Below, in pieces: positions 1 to 10,123 of a DNA stretch of 34,056 bases. The DNA is from Coptodactyla brooksi. Lineage: Eukaryota > Arthropoda > Insecta > Coleoptera > Scarabaeidae. Position numbers and translations under genes: made by a program. The stretch is from positions 1 through 34,056 of the forward strand of contig JAWQRM010000055.1 in NCBI GenBank assembly GCA_033557675.1, written 5' to 3'. Every line of letters begins with the position of its first letter. Positions within the stretch are counted from its first letter, which is position 1. The notes under the pieces were generated by a model. The model ran no database searches. It had not been told where the DNA came from and saw only the letters and a list, made by a program, of their open reading frames with translations.

Positions 1-26
1 TCTTAAAGAGGTTTGGTGGAATAAGG

Positions 27-1984
27 GTGGCAAACCGTCTTTTTCTTGAGAATAAAACCATAACAGTCTTACCTGGGTTGACCGAGAGTGAGTGTTCCAT
101 GCACCATTCTTCAATCATCTTACATAATGTTGGTATTTGCGCAACTATATCTACACCTGCACCTACTGCTGTTTGTGCATCAAGTGGATTTACGCTACCA
201 TCTGGTTCTGGTTCGCAGGGTCAAACGTATTTTGATAATGACGTGTGTCATTGGCTTGGACGTTCATTTAGTATAACCTGGTATAACCTCATCCCAGTTA
301 TAGTTCTCGCAAAGTCATAGCAAGTTATGACTATGCTAAGAATGCTGTACAGTTAAAAAGAAAATTCAAATATAGCTGGTTGGCGAATTATGCTCGTTGG
401 TTGGACTATTCCAAGAAATTAAAGGGCGCCTTGCGCATTTACTGTGTTGTTTCCACCAACTAATGTGCGGGGTGCGGGGTTTTGGGTTCTTTCACAGTGA
501 GGCTATTTACTCGCTATAAGGACATGCATGAATTCGCGAAATCTCAGATGTCATCACAGTGGCACAAATCAGTGGCCACATCAGCAAAATGTTTTGTTGA
601 AAATATACCTGTTGATGTATAGCTGATTTCTGTTCATCAACAAGAAATAGAAGCCAACAACAAAAGTGTTGCATCAATAATTTCTGTTGTGATGTTTTGT
701 AGTACACACGACCTGCCCTTAAGGGGTAAAGAAAGTCATGAAGGTGTTTTTGAAGACTTGATCGAACTCAGAATTGATGGTGGTGACTACACTTTAAAAG
801 AGCACATGAAAAATGCGCAAAAAATGCCTCTTATATGTCACCACAGATCCAAAATGAAATAATTTACCTTTGTGAGGACGTTATTATAGACTTTATATCA
901 CTACTGATGTAGTGAAAGCATGTGCTTACAGTATCCTGGCTGATGAGAGCAGTGACACATCAGGGAAAGATCAACTATCTATTGGGTTTAGATTTTTTGA
1001 CGAAGAAAAGATAATGGTTCGAATATGTAGGGTTTGTCGACTGAAATGGATACAAAATATATAGCATTTGCCATTTAACAACTTTGTAGAAAAATTAAGT
1101 CCTGATCCAGATATGTGTGTCAGACAAGGATATGATGGGTGTTTTACTATGGTGGGAAAAGATTGGGGTGTCCAGAAAATTCTCTGGCTGTGATACGGAG
1201 TACAGTCTCCGCAATAAGAGACTGTACTGTTACTCCGGTCAAAAGGTGTAAACTTACATAAAAAATCACAGATACCATGAAAAAACACCGCGAAAATGCG
1301 GTTATTGAAAGTTAAAGTATTATAGCAGAAGCTGAAATAATCGTCGACCATCTTGGAATAGACTATTATATAGAATAAGTCCCGAACCTTAAATTAACAA
1401 AAACATCGTACGAATCCACCTACACAGACTCCTAGCGAGTTTTGGAGAAGATCGCTAATTATTCCATACATTGATTCACTAATAATAACTCTGGAACAGC
1501 GTTTTTCTGAGAAGAACCTTCCCGCATTCTCATTGCGTCCGTTGCACCCTTACGTAATGCTTGGTATGACTTATGAGAAGTTTAAAAGAAAATACAAGCT
1601 TTTGTAATTCCTACAATCTTAATGATTTTCTCGGTGAAGCTGAACTGTGATACAACCAGTGGAAAGGAAAAAATTAGAAATGCCGAACTGAAGGAAATAG
1701 AACTAGCTGCACTAGTTGAAGGAACGCAATTATTCTACCTGTCCCTTAAACGTGCATTAATTATTTCACTTGCACAGCCCTGCACAACGTGCACTATCGA
1801 AAGATCCTTCAGTACCTTACGCAAGGTAAAAACTTGGTTAAGGTCAACAATGACAGAAAATCGGCTTATGGGTCTATGCATGATGGGTGTACATAGAAAG
1901 AGGGTTCATGAAGATAAGGATAAATTTGCAAAAGGCATTTTGTTAAGATTTAGCCAAAACTCTCGTAGGCTAGTACTAAAGTAA
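27..1984 (+). pseudogene. hAT transposase relic (ZMYM1-like type)
   Basis: This is a broken copy of a hAT-superfamily transposase, a nuclear cut-and-paste enzyme. Reading across frames, the domains come in the usual order. A probable N-terminal stretch is open from 27 to 320. A TTF-type zinc-finger region near 345-560 reads KFKYSWLANY and later RYKDMHEFAKSQ. The start of the catalytic core near 930-1020 reads LADESSDTSGKDQLSIG. An open block at 1407-1605 reads SEFWRRSLIIPYIDSL. The C-terminal dimerisation domain at 1622-1984 reads IERSFSTLRKVKTWLRSTM. Each block is in a different frame or is interrupted by stops, so no functional protein can be made. The dimerisation motif is diagnostic. Terminal inverted repeats were not found; the left end may lie outside the window. 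Confidence 0.88.
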
Positions 1985-3500
1985 AATTTAGATAGGTAAG
2001 TTATAAGTTTGAATATATTCAAATATTGAAATTTTTGAAATGTATAATAATTTGAAAACATTCAAATACTTGAATAAAAACATTTTTTAAAATATGAAAC
2101 GTTATACTTACGTTACCACTTAACCAAAACAAAACAAGAAACAAGAAGTCGGCATCTTCGGAAGGGCCAAAGACAGAGGTGCCCTTTGAAAATTGTGGCA
2201 AATCCGATATTTCGACTCTAAGGCTCTAAATAAGTTTGTTATCCAAGCAAGAGTGAAAAATCATTTTTCTTATCTTGTAAAATTTCATCACATTCCATTT
2301 TTTTGGGCCCCTTTCTGGTTTCAATGGTCTCACGTATCTTGCTTGACGTTACCAAAAATAAACGCCATTGTTTATTTATAAGTATTGACAAGGTGACAAC
2401 TTCTACATGACGAGCCTCCACTGTTCAAAGTGTCATTAGTGCCACAAAGTGTGTATTAGTGCCAACATTATATTTTCAATATTCTGAACTATATATCGCT
2501 TAGTCAATTTTACTGATTGATGCACGTTTTGCTAACCATGTTAGAATCGTCGGGAGCGAATAGAGAAGAAGGTCCCCTTTTGCAAATACCTAGATATGCA
2601 TTATACGATGAGGTTGTTCAGATCGAATTAAACTGTTACATGAATGCGTCTTTCGAATCTTATTGAGTTTGGGTGTGACTTTCACTATTAATTTTTACAC
2701 CTAATTAACATATGTAAGTACCCAATAAGGATCTCAAGATTTGTCAAATCCGAAAATTGGCATCACGTTATGTCCGAAAATAACCCAGAAGATAATTTAT
2801 CATTTGGCGCATTTCCGGTGCGGTGTACAGTAATAATTGCGGTGTACAGCAGTCCATTATAGCTATCCGAATCAGAATATTTATGGTCAAAATCAATGGC
2901 TCGAATAAATATCCAAATGTCGGAATTGAAAAATGAAGCTATCACTCACGAATAGTCACCAACTTATCAAATATTATTTCCATTTAATAATAATTCAATT
3001 CTACTTATGCAGTGTGAGATGTCGCATATTTTTACAAACATTTAATTAATTTTCATGGTGTATCCGGTAATTGCAAAGTTACTTAGTATTAGATTGCTGT
3101 ATTGAATTAAATAATACTCCTCTGGCTATGCTTAATATTGTTATATTTAGGATTTACTGATTTCATCAGAAGCACCTGTAATGAAACAAAATTTACAATG
3201 TAATATATCACATACTAATTTTATATGACTTTTGAATATAAAATTAATTTACAGTTGATATGACTTTATAAATTTTCTAAAGTAGTAGTAGTAATAGTAA
3301 AGTAATAACATCTAGATATCTTATTACTTTACGTAGAATTTTTCACAAAGAATTTTCTTTTTCACATGTAAATGTATTTACAATATATACATATTGCATT
3401 TATTTCTCCAATGTGCACACTGTTTCAATGTTGAACGAGTTTTGAACACTGCTTTGCTCAATAACAGTATTTACCGCGACGAGAATACAATATACATAAC
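1985..3500. other. AT-rich spacer, no gene recognised
   Basis: This stretch follows the hAT relic. I see only short chance frames and T/A-rich runs. Around 2105-2220 a short plus-strand frame with lysine- and serine-rich codons could be a scrap of coding sequence but cannot be assigned. A hammerhead-like motif lies at 2515-2557 and is listed separately. Confidence 0.5.
2515..2557 (-). ncRNA. degenerate hammerhead-ribozyme-like motif (site A)
   Basis: On the minus strand the order is GCTC, then CCGACGA, a stem-forming TCTAACATGGTTAGC, AAAAC, GTGC and ATC. A hammerhead core is CUGANGA, stem II, GAAA, a short stem III and a UH cleavage site. Here stem II pairs well (CTAAC with GTTAG around ATG), but the core has U to C in the first box and G to A in the second, and stem I is not visible. 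It is probably an inactive copy. The same phrase recurs at four other sites in the window. Confidence 0.35.
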
Positions 3501-3665
3501 AAAGGCAAATAGAATGTAATTTAAATTTTGAGGTACGAAATAATAATCTTCTGGCTGAAATACAGCCAGAAGATTATTATTCCCTATATCAAAATTTAAA
3601 TTACAAAACTTCGCTAATAGCGGTTACACCATGGATAAATAGAATGTACATTATGTTTGCCTTTC
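3501..3665. repeat. long foldback (inverted repeat) with 42-base arms
   Basis: The core, 3516-3604, is a near-perfect hairpin. The outer arm pair is 16 bases (GTAATTTAAATTTTGA with its complement), then comes a 7-base poorly matched segment, then a 19-base perfect arm pair ending in CTTCTGGCTG, and a 5-base loop (AAATA). A looser outer match (AAAGGCAAA at 3501 against TTTGCCTTT near 3657) extends the symmetry to about 165 bases. This could be a foldback MITE or a hairpin RNA precursor. No reading frame crosses it meaningfully. Confidence 0.75.
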
Positions 3666-3756
3666 AGTTGGTATTACTAGGCGTTCCTTTTCGTGAAACA
3701 GGATTTGAACTTTACGATCGCAAACCTAGAGGTTTTAATGAAAATCTTTCTTTAAT

Positions 3757-4116
3757 TTAAAATTCCACATAAAAATTTATATTTTCCAAAGCAGCAATGG
3801 TAATGTTTGCTACGGTTCGACTAGATACGCCTGCCAAAGCTGTAGCTTTTGCTATATTCTTGACGCAAAGCCTTACTTGACTTGTTAATGTCAAATTATC
3901 ATTTATAGTTGGTGCTGAAGAGGAACCATCGCTCTCTCTGTCTCTCGCTATACTTAAATTTTCATATGTTAATCTTTTAACGTAAGGTCTGTTGAAACCT
4001 TCTACACAATTAATTTTTGTATTAATATTTTTGAAATATTTATTTATAAATTGTCTACATGTCCAAACTGTTGTCTGGTCTAGACAGGTTACACAGATTG
4101 AGCTGAGAAAGGCATC
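3757..4116 (-). CDS. helix-turn-helix-like open frame without a start codon
   Basis: A minus-strand frame is open for about 119 codons to a TAA at 3757, with no ATG inside it, so it would be an exon or a fragment. It reads TTVWTCRQFINKYF near the upstream end, then a charged serine-rich linker (ARDRESDGSSSAP), then KATALAGVSSRTVANI. The last part has the spacing of a helix-turn-helix (alanine-rich helix, GVSSRTV recognition helix) as seen in transposase N-termini and small DNA-binding proteins of arthropods. An AG following a pyrimidine-rich TTTCTC near 4100 could be a splice acceptor. The function is unknown. It may be the N-terminal exon of a transposase or only a relic. Confidence 0.3.
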   Translation of the reverse strand, partial: DAFLSSICVTCLDQTTVWTCRQFINKYFKNINTKINCVEGFNRPYVKRLTYENLSIARDRESDGSSSAPTINDNLTLTSQVRLCVKNIAKATALAGVSSRTVANITIAALENINFYVEF

Positions 4117-4764
4117 CTAGCTTATGCAAATGGTTGTCTATACTTGTATAGGGTATGTCAAGCGGCAGAGCACATTTTCGTACTGACTGAGGTGGATTTT
4201 GAACAACGATGTCCTAAACCGTATTTGAATCTATTTCGGTTGGGCGACCGGAGGGAATCAGTTTTGATATGCGTAGTTTTGTTGATTTATATATCGTTTG
4301 AGTTGATTGGTTGTATACGTTCAGGATTCGCTTTGCGTTGAATTCGTGAATTTAATTAAATAACTAGTTTTTTGGGCGTGTATACATATATAGAATTTTT
4401 CTTAAATATGGTTATTATGTCGTTGTATCGAGCGGTTGAAAGTCTTAGTAATAAAGTAGAAATCTTATGCATCGGTGTTTCTTTTATAGATTGAAAGTGA
4501 TTATTAACCAGCGTCAAGCCAAACCAATCTTCCAGATGGTCCTTCGAGCCGGATATTTTGATTAATTGCTACATAAATTTCCTCGTTTGATGGCTACATG
4601 GTTTTCAAAAGAGAAATATCTTCGAAAATTCGATTCTTCCTAGAGCAATAAACCGCTGATCAATCAAGGTTAGTAGTTCGTCGGTCAATATCTAACTGGA
4701 TGCTGTAATCCTCAGAGAAGGGAAGTGTGACTTTAATCAGAAATTCCGGCGTGGCACGGAAGTC
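4117..4764 (+). repeat. putative 5' LTR and leader of the BEL/Pao element
   Basis: This non-coding block directly precedes the gag frame. It contains AATAAA at about 4645 and a phrase near 4530-4555 (TGGTCCTTCGAGCCGGAT) that I associate with the leader of BEL-type elements, just downstream of the LTR. I could not fix LTR ends: no second LTR copy is present to compare with, and no clear primer-binding site was identified. Confidence 0.35.
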
Positions 4765-5880
4765 GTGCTGGAAGCCATTGTTCACGTCATTTCCGTAAGT
4801 CCTATCCTTCTTACGTTCATTGCTTTGATCTCAGCACACATTGTATCGCGATTTACTCAGCTAGTCATGGATTTAGACAATTTAATTAAGCGCCGAGGGG
4901 TTGTAAAGACTAAACTTACGAATTTTTCAAAATTTGTCTTAAAAGTAGAAACTGCATTAGCCCACACGGGAAGCAGTGACATGTGTTTGTTTGCCGAACT
5001 AGAGCAGCGATATAATCGTGTATTAACTATCATCGATGATTTCGAAAACATTCAAGTTGAAATTGATTTGTCGAGTGATGATATTTCGACTCGACGGTTA
5101 GAACGTGAAGCGTTCGAAGCGACTATTTTTCTTGTATATGTCAAATAAAGTAATATGCAAAGAATCGTTGTTTATAGCAGCAACTGTACAAGTAACTTTG
5201 GCAGGTAGATTTGGCAGAAACGTGGTTAGAGTTTAGGGATATTTTTGAATCTTTAATAAATAAAAACTCGGCTGTTAGCAATGTTCAAAAATTCCATTAT
5301 CTTCTGTCGTCATTGATGGGTTCGGCCAAATAGGTTATATCGGGATTGTAAATGTCCAATGCCAATTACGAGATTCTTTTTGAGTTCATTTATTCACGAT
5401 ATAATACTGCAGATTTTGGTTCAAAATAATGTGAATTCATTATTTCAGTTAAATTACATTAACGATAAATCGGGTCAATCGGTTGATAGATAAAGTTAGA
5501 AACCCTATGCGTGCATTAAATTCCGTGCATTAAATATCAACCCACTGATAATTGGGTCCAACCACTGACACTTTAGTGGTCTATTGAATTAGTACTAAAT
5601 TAGATTTTGTTTAGGGCGTGCTAATAACACAAACTAGCTTTCTATAACCCAAGTTTTTCTTAAAACCAGAAATCGTTGGAACAGGACTCTAGAAAAAGTA
5701 ATGTAAAGAATTCCAAGGTAAAACCTGAAACAAAGGTAAAGGTATTTTTGCTGAAGAACCGAAAGAAGCTATTCTGTAAGCTCTTGAGCATACAGTATCG
5801 AATTGATCAGACAAGGGCATTTTATTAAGCAACGTAGGGCTAAGTTTATGTCAGCATTGTAAGGGCATGCGTTTACAAAG
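4765..5880 (+). pseudogene. gag: BEL/Pao gag relic (DUF1759-like)
   Basis: This is the capsid-type polyprotein part of a BEL/Pao LTR retrotransposon. The frame 4765-5148 is open and shows the typical gag N-terminal pattern: LIKRRGVVKTKLTNF, then LELEQ-like heptads (FAELEQRYNRVLTIIDDFENIQVEI), then REAFEATIF. After a frameshift near 5150 the conserved block continues: WLEFRDIF, SLINKNS and NVQKFHYLLSSL are visible at about 5215-5320 across frames. Further scraps lie near 5485-5530 (DKVRNPMRALNS) and 5670-5740. A zinc-knuckle-like CQHC is seen near 5855. Several stops and shifts make it non-functional. The downstream order (protease, then RT) supports the call. Confidence 0.82.
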
Positions 5881-5989
5881 GGTTAGACAGCCCAATGTAG
5901 TTTTAGAATCACAGCCTTTAACTTCTGAAGCCGAGCGACCTACTAGTTCACAAAGTATCAGTCCCTCAGCCTTTAAACTCGCATTCGCA

Positions 5990-6168
5990 AGTATTACTTT
6001 CTACAATTTTTGATACATGTTCTTGACAAAAACCAAAACAACCATTCGATTCCTGCGTTGTTGGATCCAGGGAGTCAAGGTAGCTTCATTACTTCCGAAT
6101 TATGTAGACGCTTGCAATTACCTATAAAGGAGTTAAACGTAAATGTGGACAGTTTGAATGAAAATTAA
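5990..6168 (+). pseudogene. BEL/Pao aspartic protease relic
   Basis: This is a retropepsin-like peptidase domain (DUF1758/A17 type), which would cleave the gag-pol polyprotein. From 6025 the frame is open to a TAA at 6166 and includes the catalytic-type motif LLDPGSQGSFITSELC, with the aspartate codon at 6064-6066 in a DPGS rather than DTG context, as is usual for this clade. Upstream the strand-forming hydrophobic segment (STI.LIHVLDKN) is reached only by a one-base shift in a T run near 6008. It lies between gag and RT as expected. A short continuation (TNIQCLVIPSI) is seen near 6240-6275. Confidence 0.82.
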
Positions 6169-6329
6169 AATATTATAATGAAAAACGATAAAAAATCCTT
6201 GTTATGTGAAGGTTCAGTCGTGTGGCGCTAAGTTTTCTACCAATATTCAGTGCTTGGTTATTCCAAGTATTGCAAGTCATACTGATGAAAAACTGCAAGT
6301 GATACTCAGAGTGATGATGAAAAATCAAC

Positions 6330-6938
6330 ATCAAAACTGGATAAATATTGTGAAACCAACTATCCAGAAACGGTTAAACGTGCCTCTAATGGTAAATTCA
6401 TAGTTACCGCCCCACTGAAAGATAGTCCGGAAAAACTGGGAAACTAGTATGTAATGCACAGTATCGTACAGACAGTGATGTATCTTTGAATGATTTACAG
6501 ATAGTAGGACCAATTCTGCAATCAGATTTAGTTAGCATTTTAAACAGGTATAGAAAATACATTTATGTTTTAGTTGTAGACATCCAATACATATATAGGA
6601 TATGCCTAGTAATTTTTAACCAAAGTCCACTGCGACGGATTTTATGGCGCGACAAATCAAATTCACCAGTCGACGTGTATGAACTGCTTACAGTTGCGTA
6701 TGGTACAGCTTTGGCAAGTTATTTGGAAATTAGATGCCTTCAGCAGCTGGGTAGAGAATGTTCAAATCCCATAATTACTAATATAATCAAAAATCATTTC
6801 CATGTTGATGATTTGTTGGCGAGGGACAATACGGTTAATAAAGTTATAGCGATTAGTTCATGGGACCCTCGAAAAGAGTTTAATACAAGGGCGCTGGAGA
6901 TGCTCTGGCAATCTCGTGAAAATAGGTTTCATTGCTGA
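6330..6938 (+). pseudogene. pol: BEL/Pao reverse transcriptase relic
   Basis: This is the reverse transcriptase of the same element, which copies its RNA into DNA. A connecting segment at 6334-6443 reads KLDKYCETNYPETVKRASNG and then KFIVTAPLKDSPEKLG. The frame 6486-6938 holds the core: SLNDLQIVGPILQSDLVSIL, the LVVDIQ strand (first aspartate), LRRILWRD, DVYELLTVAYGTALASYL, and the active-site box, here FHVDDLL instead of the usual YVDD. The tyrosine-to-histidine change at the active-site box, together with frameshifts between segments, indicates a dead copy. Confidence 0.88.
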
Positions 6939-7032
6939 ATTTACGCCAGTTTATCTGACAGGGTCAGATTGCCCAAATTTCTGATCTCCTTGGACTGCTA
7001 AGTTCAATTATATTATTAGGGTTAAAGTTTTC

Positions 7033-7452
7033 TTGCAAAAGATATGGTTCGAGGGCCTGGAATGGGATGATTCGTCAACCGATACGCTTTATACAGCCTG
7101 GGTGTACTTCAGATATGATCTTGTTTTGTTAAATCTGTACTACTACGGGTCTTGTGAGGCGTCTTCGAAGGATTATGGTGCGTATGTTTATATTAACTCA
7201 AAATCCATTTATGACGAGACATATGTTTCTTTAGTGTGCACAAAATCGAAGGTAACATCTCTTAAGCAGCAAACAATACCAATATCGGAATTGGTGGCTG
7301 CAGTTGTATTAGCAAAACTGGTTGACAGTGTCAAACGGATACTCGAATTTGAAACAATGGATGAGATTGACTTATCGGGTAACTCAGATGTAGATTCAAA
7401 GTCTGCTATAAATGAAAATATTACATCTAGAAATCATACATCGGCAATGTAA
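7033..7452 (+). pseudogene. pol: BEL/Pao RNase H-like region, 3'-truncated element
   Basis: This continues the pol polyprotein. The frame opens with LQKIWFEGLEWDD, the conserved thumb/connection segment of BEL/Pao pol. Later it reads GSCEASSKDYGAYVYI, the RNase H-like strand with its acidic residue, and KSKVTSLKQQTIPISELVAA. After about residue 100 the sequence becomes asparagine- and serine-rich (NENITSRNHTSAM) and similarity fades. The integrase and the 3' LTR that should follow are not seen in the next 1.5 kb, so the element is truncated or was deleted here. Confidence 0.82.
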
Positions 7453-7740
7453 ACGTAGTTACTAGATAACCGCATTTATTTTATTATTTTAGGTTATTAC
7501 CAAAATTGAGAAATCCTTATCACCAAAAATGTCAAGAAACCGAAACCTGTGCTGATCTCTTGTGCTGATCTCTCTTCTGATTTGACAAAGACAAATAAAC
7601 ATTGTCAATGTGTTCTTTAAAGTACAGATTAGAAATAAACGTGCGCCAACGTAACACGAAGTTGAACAGCTTATCAGTAAAAATAAACAACTTTTAAAAA
7701 ATTAGCATTGTATAGAAATAAAAGCTTACGTATACAGCCG
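7453..7740. other. AT-rich spacer
   Basis: I see no coding or RNA signal here. A short direct repeat (GTGCTGATCTCT twice, near 7550) is the only structure noted. Confidence 0.5.
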
Positions 7741-8034
7741 TTACAAATATTGTTCACTTGGTGTTATTTTCATTAGCATTATTGTATCAAACACATCACT
7801 TGTATTATTATTAAAAAGTAAAAGATATTTAACTGATTTGCCAAATTTTTTATTTACCAAGATTGGTGATTTTTGTTCAAGGTCCATATAAGTATAATGG
7901 GACAGATAACCGGAAATGAATTGAATAATTAATTCTCCTAACTTTCGAAGCAATCCACCTCCACATTTTGAAAACGTATATGGTTCTTGAACAACAAGGT
8001 CAGGAAGTAAAATAAACAGCAATAAACTGTATTA
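7741..8034 (-). CDS. unrecognised exon-like frame
   Basis: The minus-strand frame is open from an AG preceded by a T-rich tract (near 8035, TTTTATTAATACAG) to a TAA at 7741, so it could be a terminal exon of about 97 codons. A stop lies just upstream of the candidate acceptor in the same frame. The peptide begins with a hydrophobic LLLFILLPDLVV, continues EPYTFSKCGGGLLRKLGEL and SGYLSHYTYMDLEQKSP, and ends NTSDVFDTIMLMKITP. I do not recognise the family. No polyadenylation signal is visible within 140 bases downstream. It may be chance. Confidence 0.2.
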
Positions 8035-8749
8035 ATAAAACAAAAGTTAGTTCTAAACTCAAGATCAATTTTTCCTTACCCACAACTCATCAAAATTTCA
8101 GCCGAATTCAGGCGTTTGGGGCATTTGCCAGTTCTTTGGCTGATTTTACATATCAATGGACTGTTTAATTTGAAATCGCTTTGCACAGCTGTAAGGTAAA
8201 GGTAATTGTCTGCACATGTCTAGCGTTCATTGTGCCATACTAAACCGTATGAATTTCTACCTATAGTTAATTATATGGGAGTCAACACATATACAAAATT
8301 ATAGTAATTACAGATGTAAAATTCTGTATTATTAAAAATTAAAATATTGGAAAGGACACGAGAAAAAATTTCCGAATTAAATTGATAGGTAAATTTTTTA
8401 TTTTTTTGAACTGAAAATTAAGGAAAGCTCACTTCTTAATTTTTTACAACTATGAAATTTAGAATTTTGCGTTCACGTTAAGAATGCAGTCGTTGAGCTT
8501 TGTATCGAGGGTAGTTCACACTGCGCGAATAGTATTATAGTGATGGAAAATATTAGAATATTTCAAATTCATGACATTGCGCTATTCATTATGTTCGTTG
8601 CAGTTTATACAAACGCCACATTCGAACTGAGAAGTTTTACTTTTTATAATTATATATTGCCATATTTTGCACATAAAAACATTAAATTTATTGCATTGAA
8701 ATTAAGAAATGTTTTAAATTATGGAAATTATTGGTATTATACAAAATGC
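8035..8749. other. AT-rich spacer with a short hydrophobic frame
   Basis: This is mostly spacer. A plus-strand frame at 8540-8782 begins MMENIRIFQIHD and continues with a hydrophobic IALFIMFVAVYTNA that could pass for a signal peptide. It has no splice donor in a good place, runs into the hairpin at 8750-8799 and ends in AT-rich codons, so I treat it as chance. Confidence 0.4.
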
Positions 8750-8799
8750 ATTGATTGCACAGTATTTCAAAACAATTTGTGAAATACTGTGCAATCAAT
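8750..8799. repeat. perfect hairpin, 20-base arms
   Basis: The arm ATTGATTGCACAGTATTTCA at 8750-8769 is exactly complementary to 8780-8799, with a 10-base loop (AAACAATTTG) that could itself close by two or three pairs. Flanks do not extend the match. It could be a small foldback insertion or a hairpin RNA; it is too poor in T run and too isolated to be read as a bacterial-type terminator. Confidence 0.8.
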
Positions 8800-8948
8800 A
8801 AAATCAGTCAACAGTGTTAGAATAATAAAAATTCTTTTTGTTTTATAACTACTTTATCTTTAATCAACAGATTTTTAAAGCAATGAAACATAGATAGTAA
8901 GACAATAATAAAAAAATAATACAGTTATAGAAAAATTAAAAAAATAAA

Positions 8949-10123
8949 CTAAGCAGACATCTCCTCTTCCGATGAAGGCCACATTGGGTCTTCTTTGAAG
9001 GAACCTGTACCTGTACTGTAACTTGGAAAGTCAGTTGTATCTTTACAATAAGATTATCTAAATCATACATATTATTTCTTCTATTACAGGCTTTATGCAT
9101 GTTTGCCATTCATAGGCAGATGTTCTTACCAACCTTTCCGAAAATAAGGTTTTCACCTTACTCAGGTCGAAGGAATTCTTATAGGTTGCGATGTAACCCT
9201 TCGCAATACAATGCAATACAATAGAAAACACAAGCCTGCAAAATTTGGATTTGCATTTATGTATTTTTTAGCGCTGAATCTGAAAATGATCTTCATTTTT
9301 TTCAGATTGCGACTTTAAAATATGATTAAAATAGGATTTTCTCTGTGCAGTTAGCGAAGAGACGGGTGCTTCGCTAACTGCATCCAGATTTTGAAGAAAA
9401 TAGTCCAAATGTGGATTTAGGAAGTGAATCTTTAAGCTAATGAAACAGCCTAAGTTTACTTCTACAGCATATTCTCAATAATTGACTTGAAGTTCGGATA
9501 CTTGTTATTGTCGAAAAGTTTGCTTATTACGTCTTTAACGGCTCCCCAGGCTTCTTCTTCTGCAACTTCCATTTGTTTCTCAAAATTACCATATTTGAGA
9601 CACTTCCTAATGTGAAGTCCAGTAAAGACGCCCTCTTTTAGTTTGGCGGTTGGTAAACCTGGAAATTTATCGCAGATGTATGTAACACATTGACCTTCTT
9701 CCTGTAAGGCTTTCATAAATTGCTTGATCAACCCTAACTTGATATGCAGGGATGCAAAGAACTTTATTCGGTTCCATAACAGGTTTTCGGATCACATTTT
9801 TGATTCCAGGTAGTAATGAATCTCTTGTTGGCTAATCTTTCTTTAGCCAAATGATTTTCTCTGTCTTTGCTATCCAATTCACACAAAAAAAGGAAACTTC
9901 GTGTAATATCCATGCTTTTTCAGGCGCACCAATATCTGAGATCGCCGCACGTAATCCACTTACAATCGCCGTATTTAGTTTTATCAAAAACGGAATCCAA
10001 ATTTGCCAAAGATTCCGAAAGGGCCATTGAGAGGGGAGGAGAGGGATGGAGAAGGTTTCCAGGGTCCAATGTAGCTCTTAAAAGTAAAAAAAGTTGTTGA
10101 AAATAAATATATGAAAAATACAA
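8949..10123 (-). pseudogene. relic of an uncharacterised repetitive protein family
   Basis: This minus-strand relic belongs to a protein family that I recognise as dispersed in hemipteran, other insect and cnidarian genomes but which has no assigned function that I know of. Reading downward: DKTKYGDCKWITCGDL near 10000; HGYYTKFPFFLCELDSKDRE near 9900-9850; LLPGIKNVIRKPVMEPNKVL near 9815-9760; then, after a shift, ASLHIKLGLIKQFMKAL. The 9462-9731 frame continues with KFPGLPTAKLKEGVFTGLHI and EEEAWGAVKDVISKLF. Next, near 9435-9370, is HFLNPHLDYFLQNLDAVSE. A possible C-terminus ending FKEDPMWPSSEEEMSA and a TAG lies at 8949-9030. The cysteine pair in FFLCELDS and the HIKLGL motif are its landmarks. 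It is likely a mobile-element protein. Confidence 0.62.

Noticed and set aside
8540..8782. Signal-peptide-like frame
   Set aside because: It runs into a hairpin, has no good splice donor and ends in AT-rich codons without motif.
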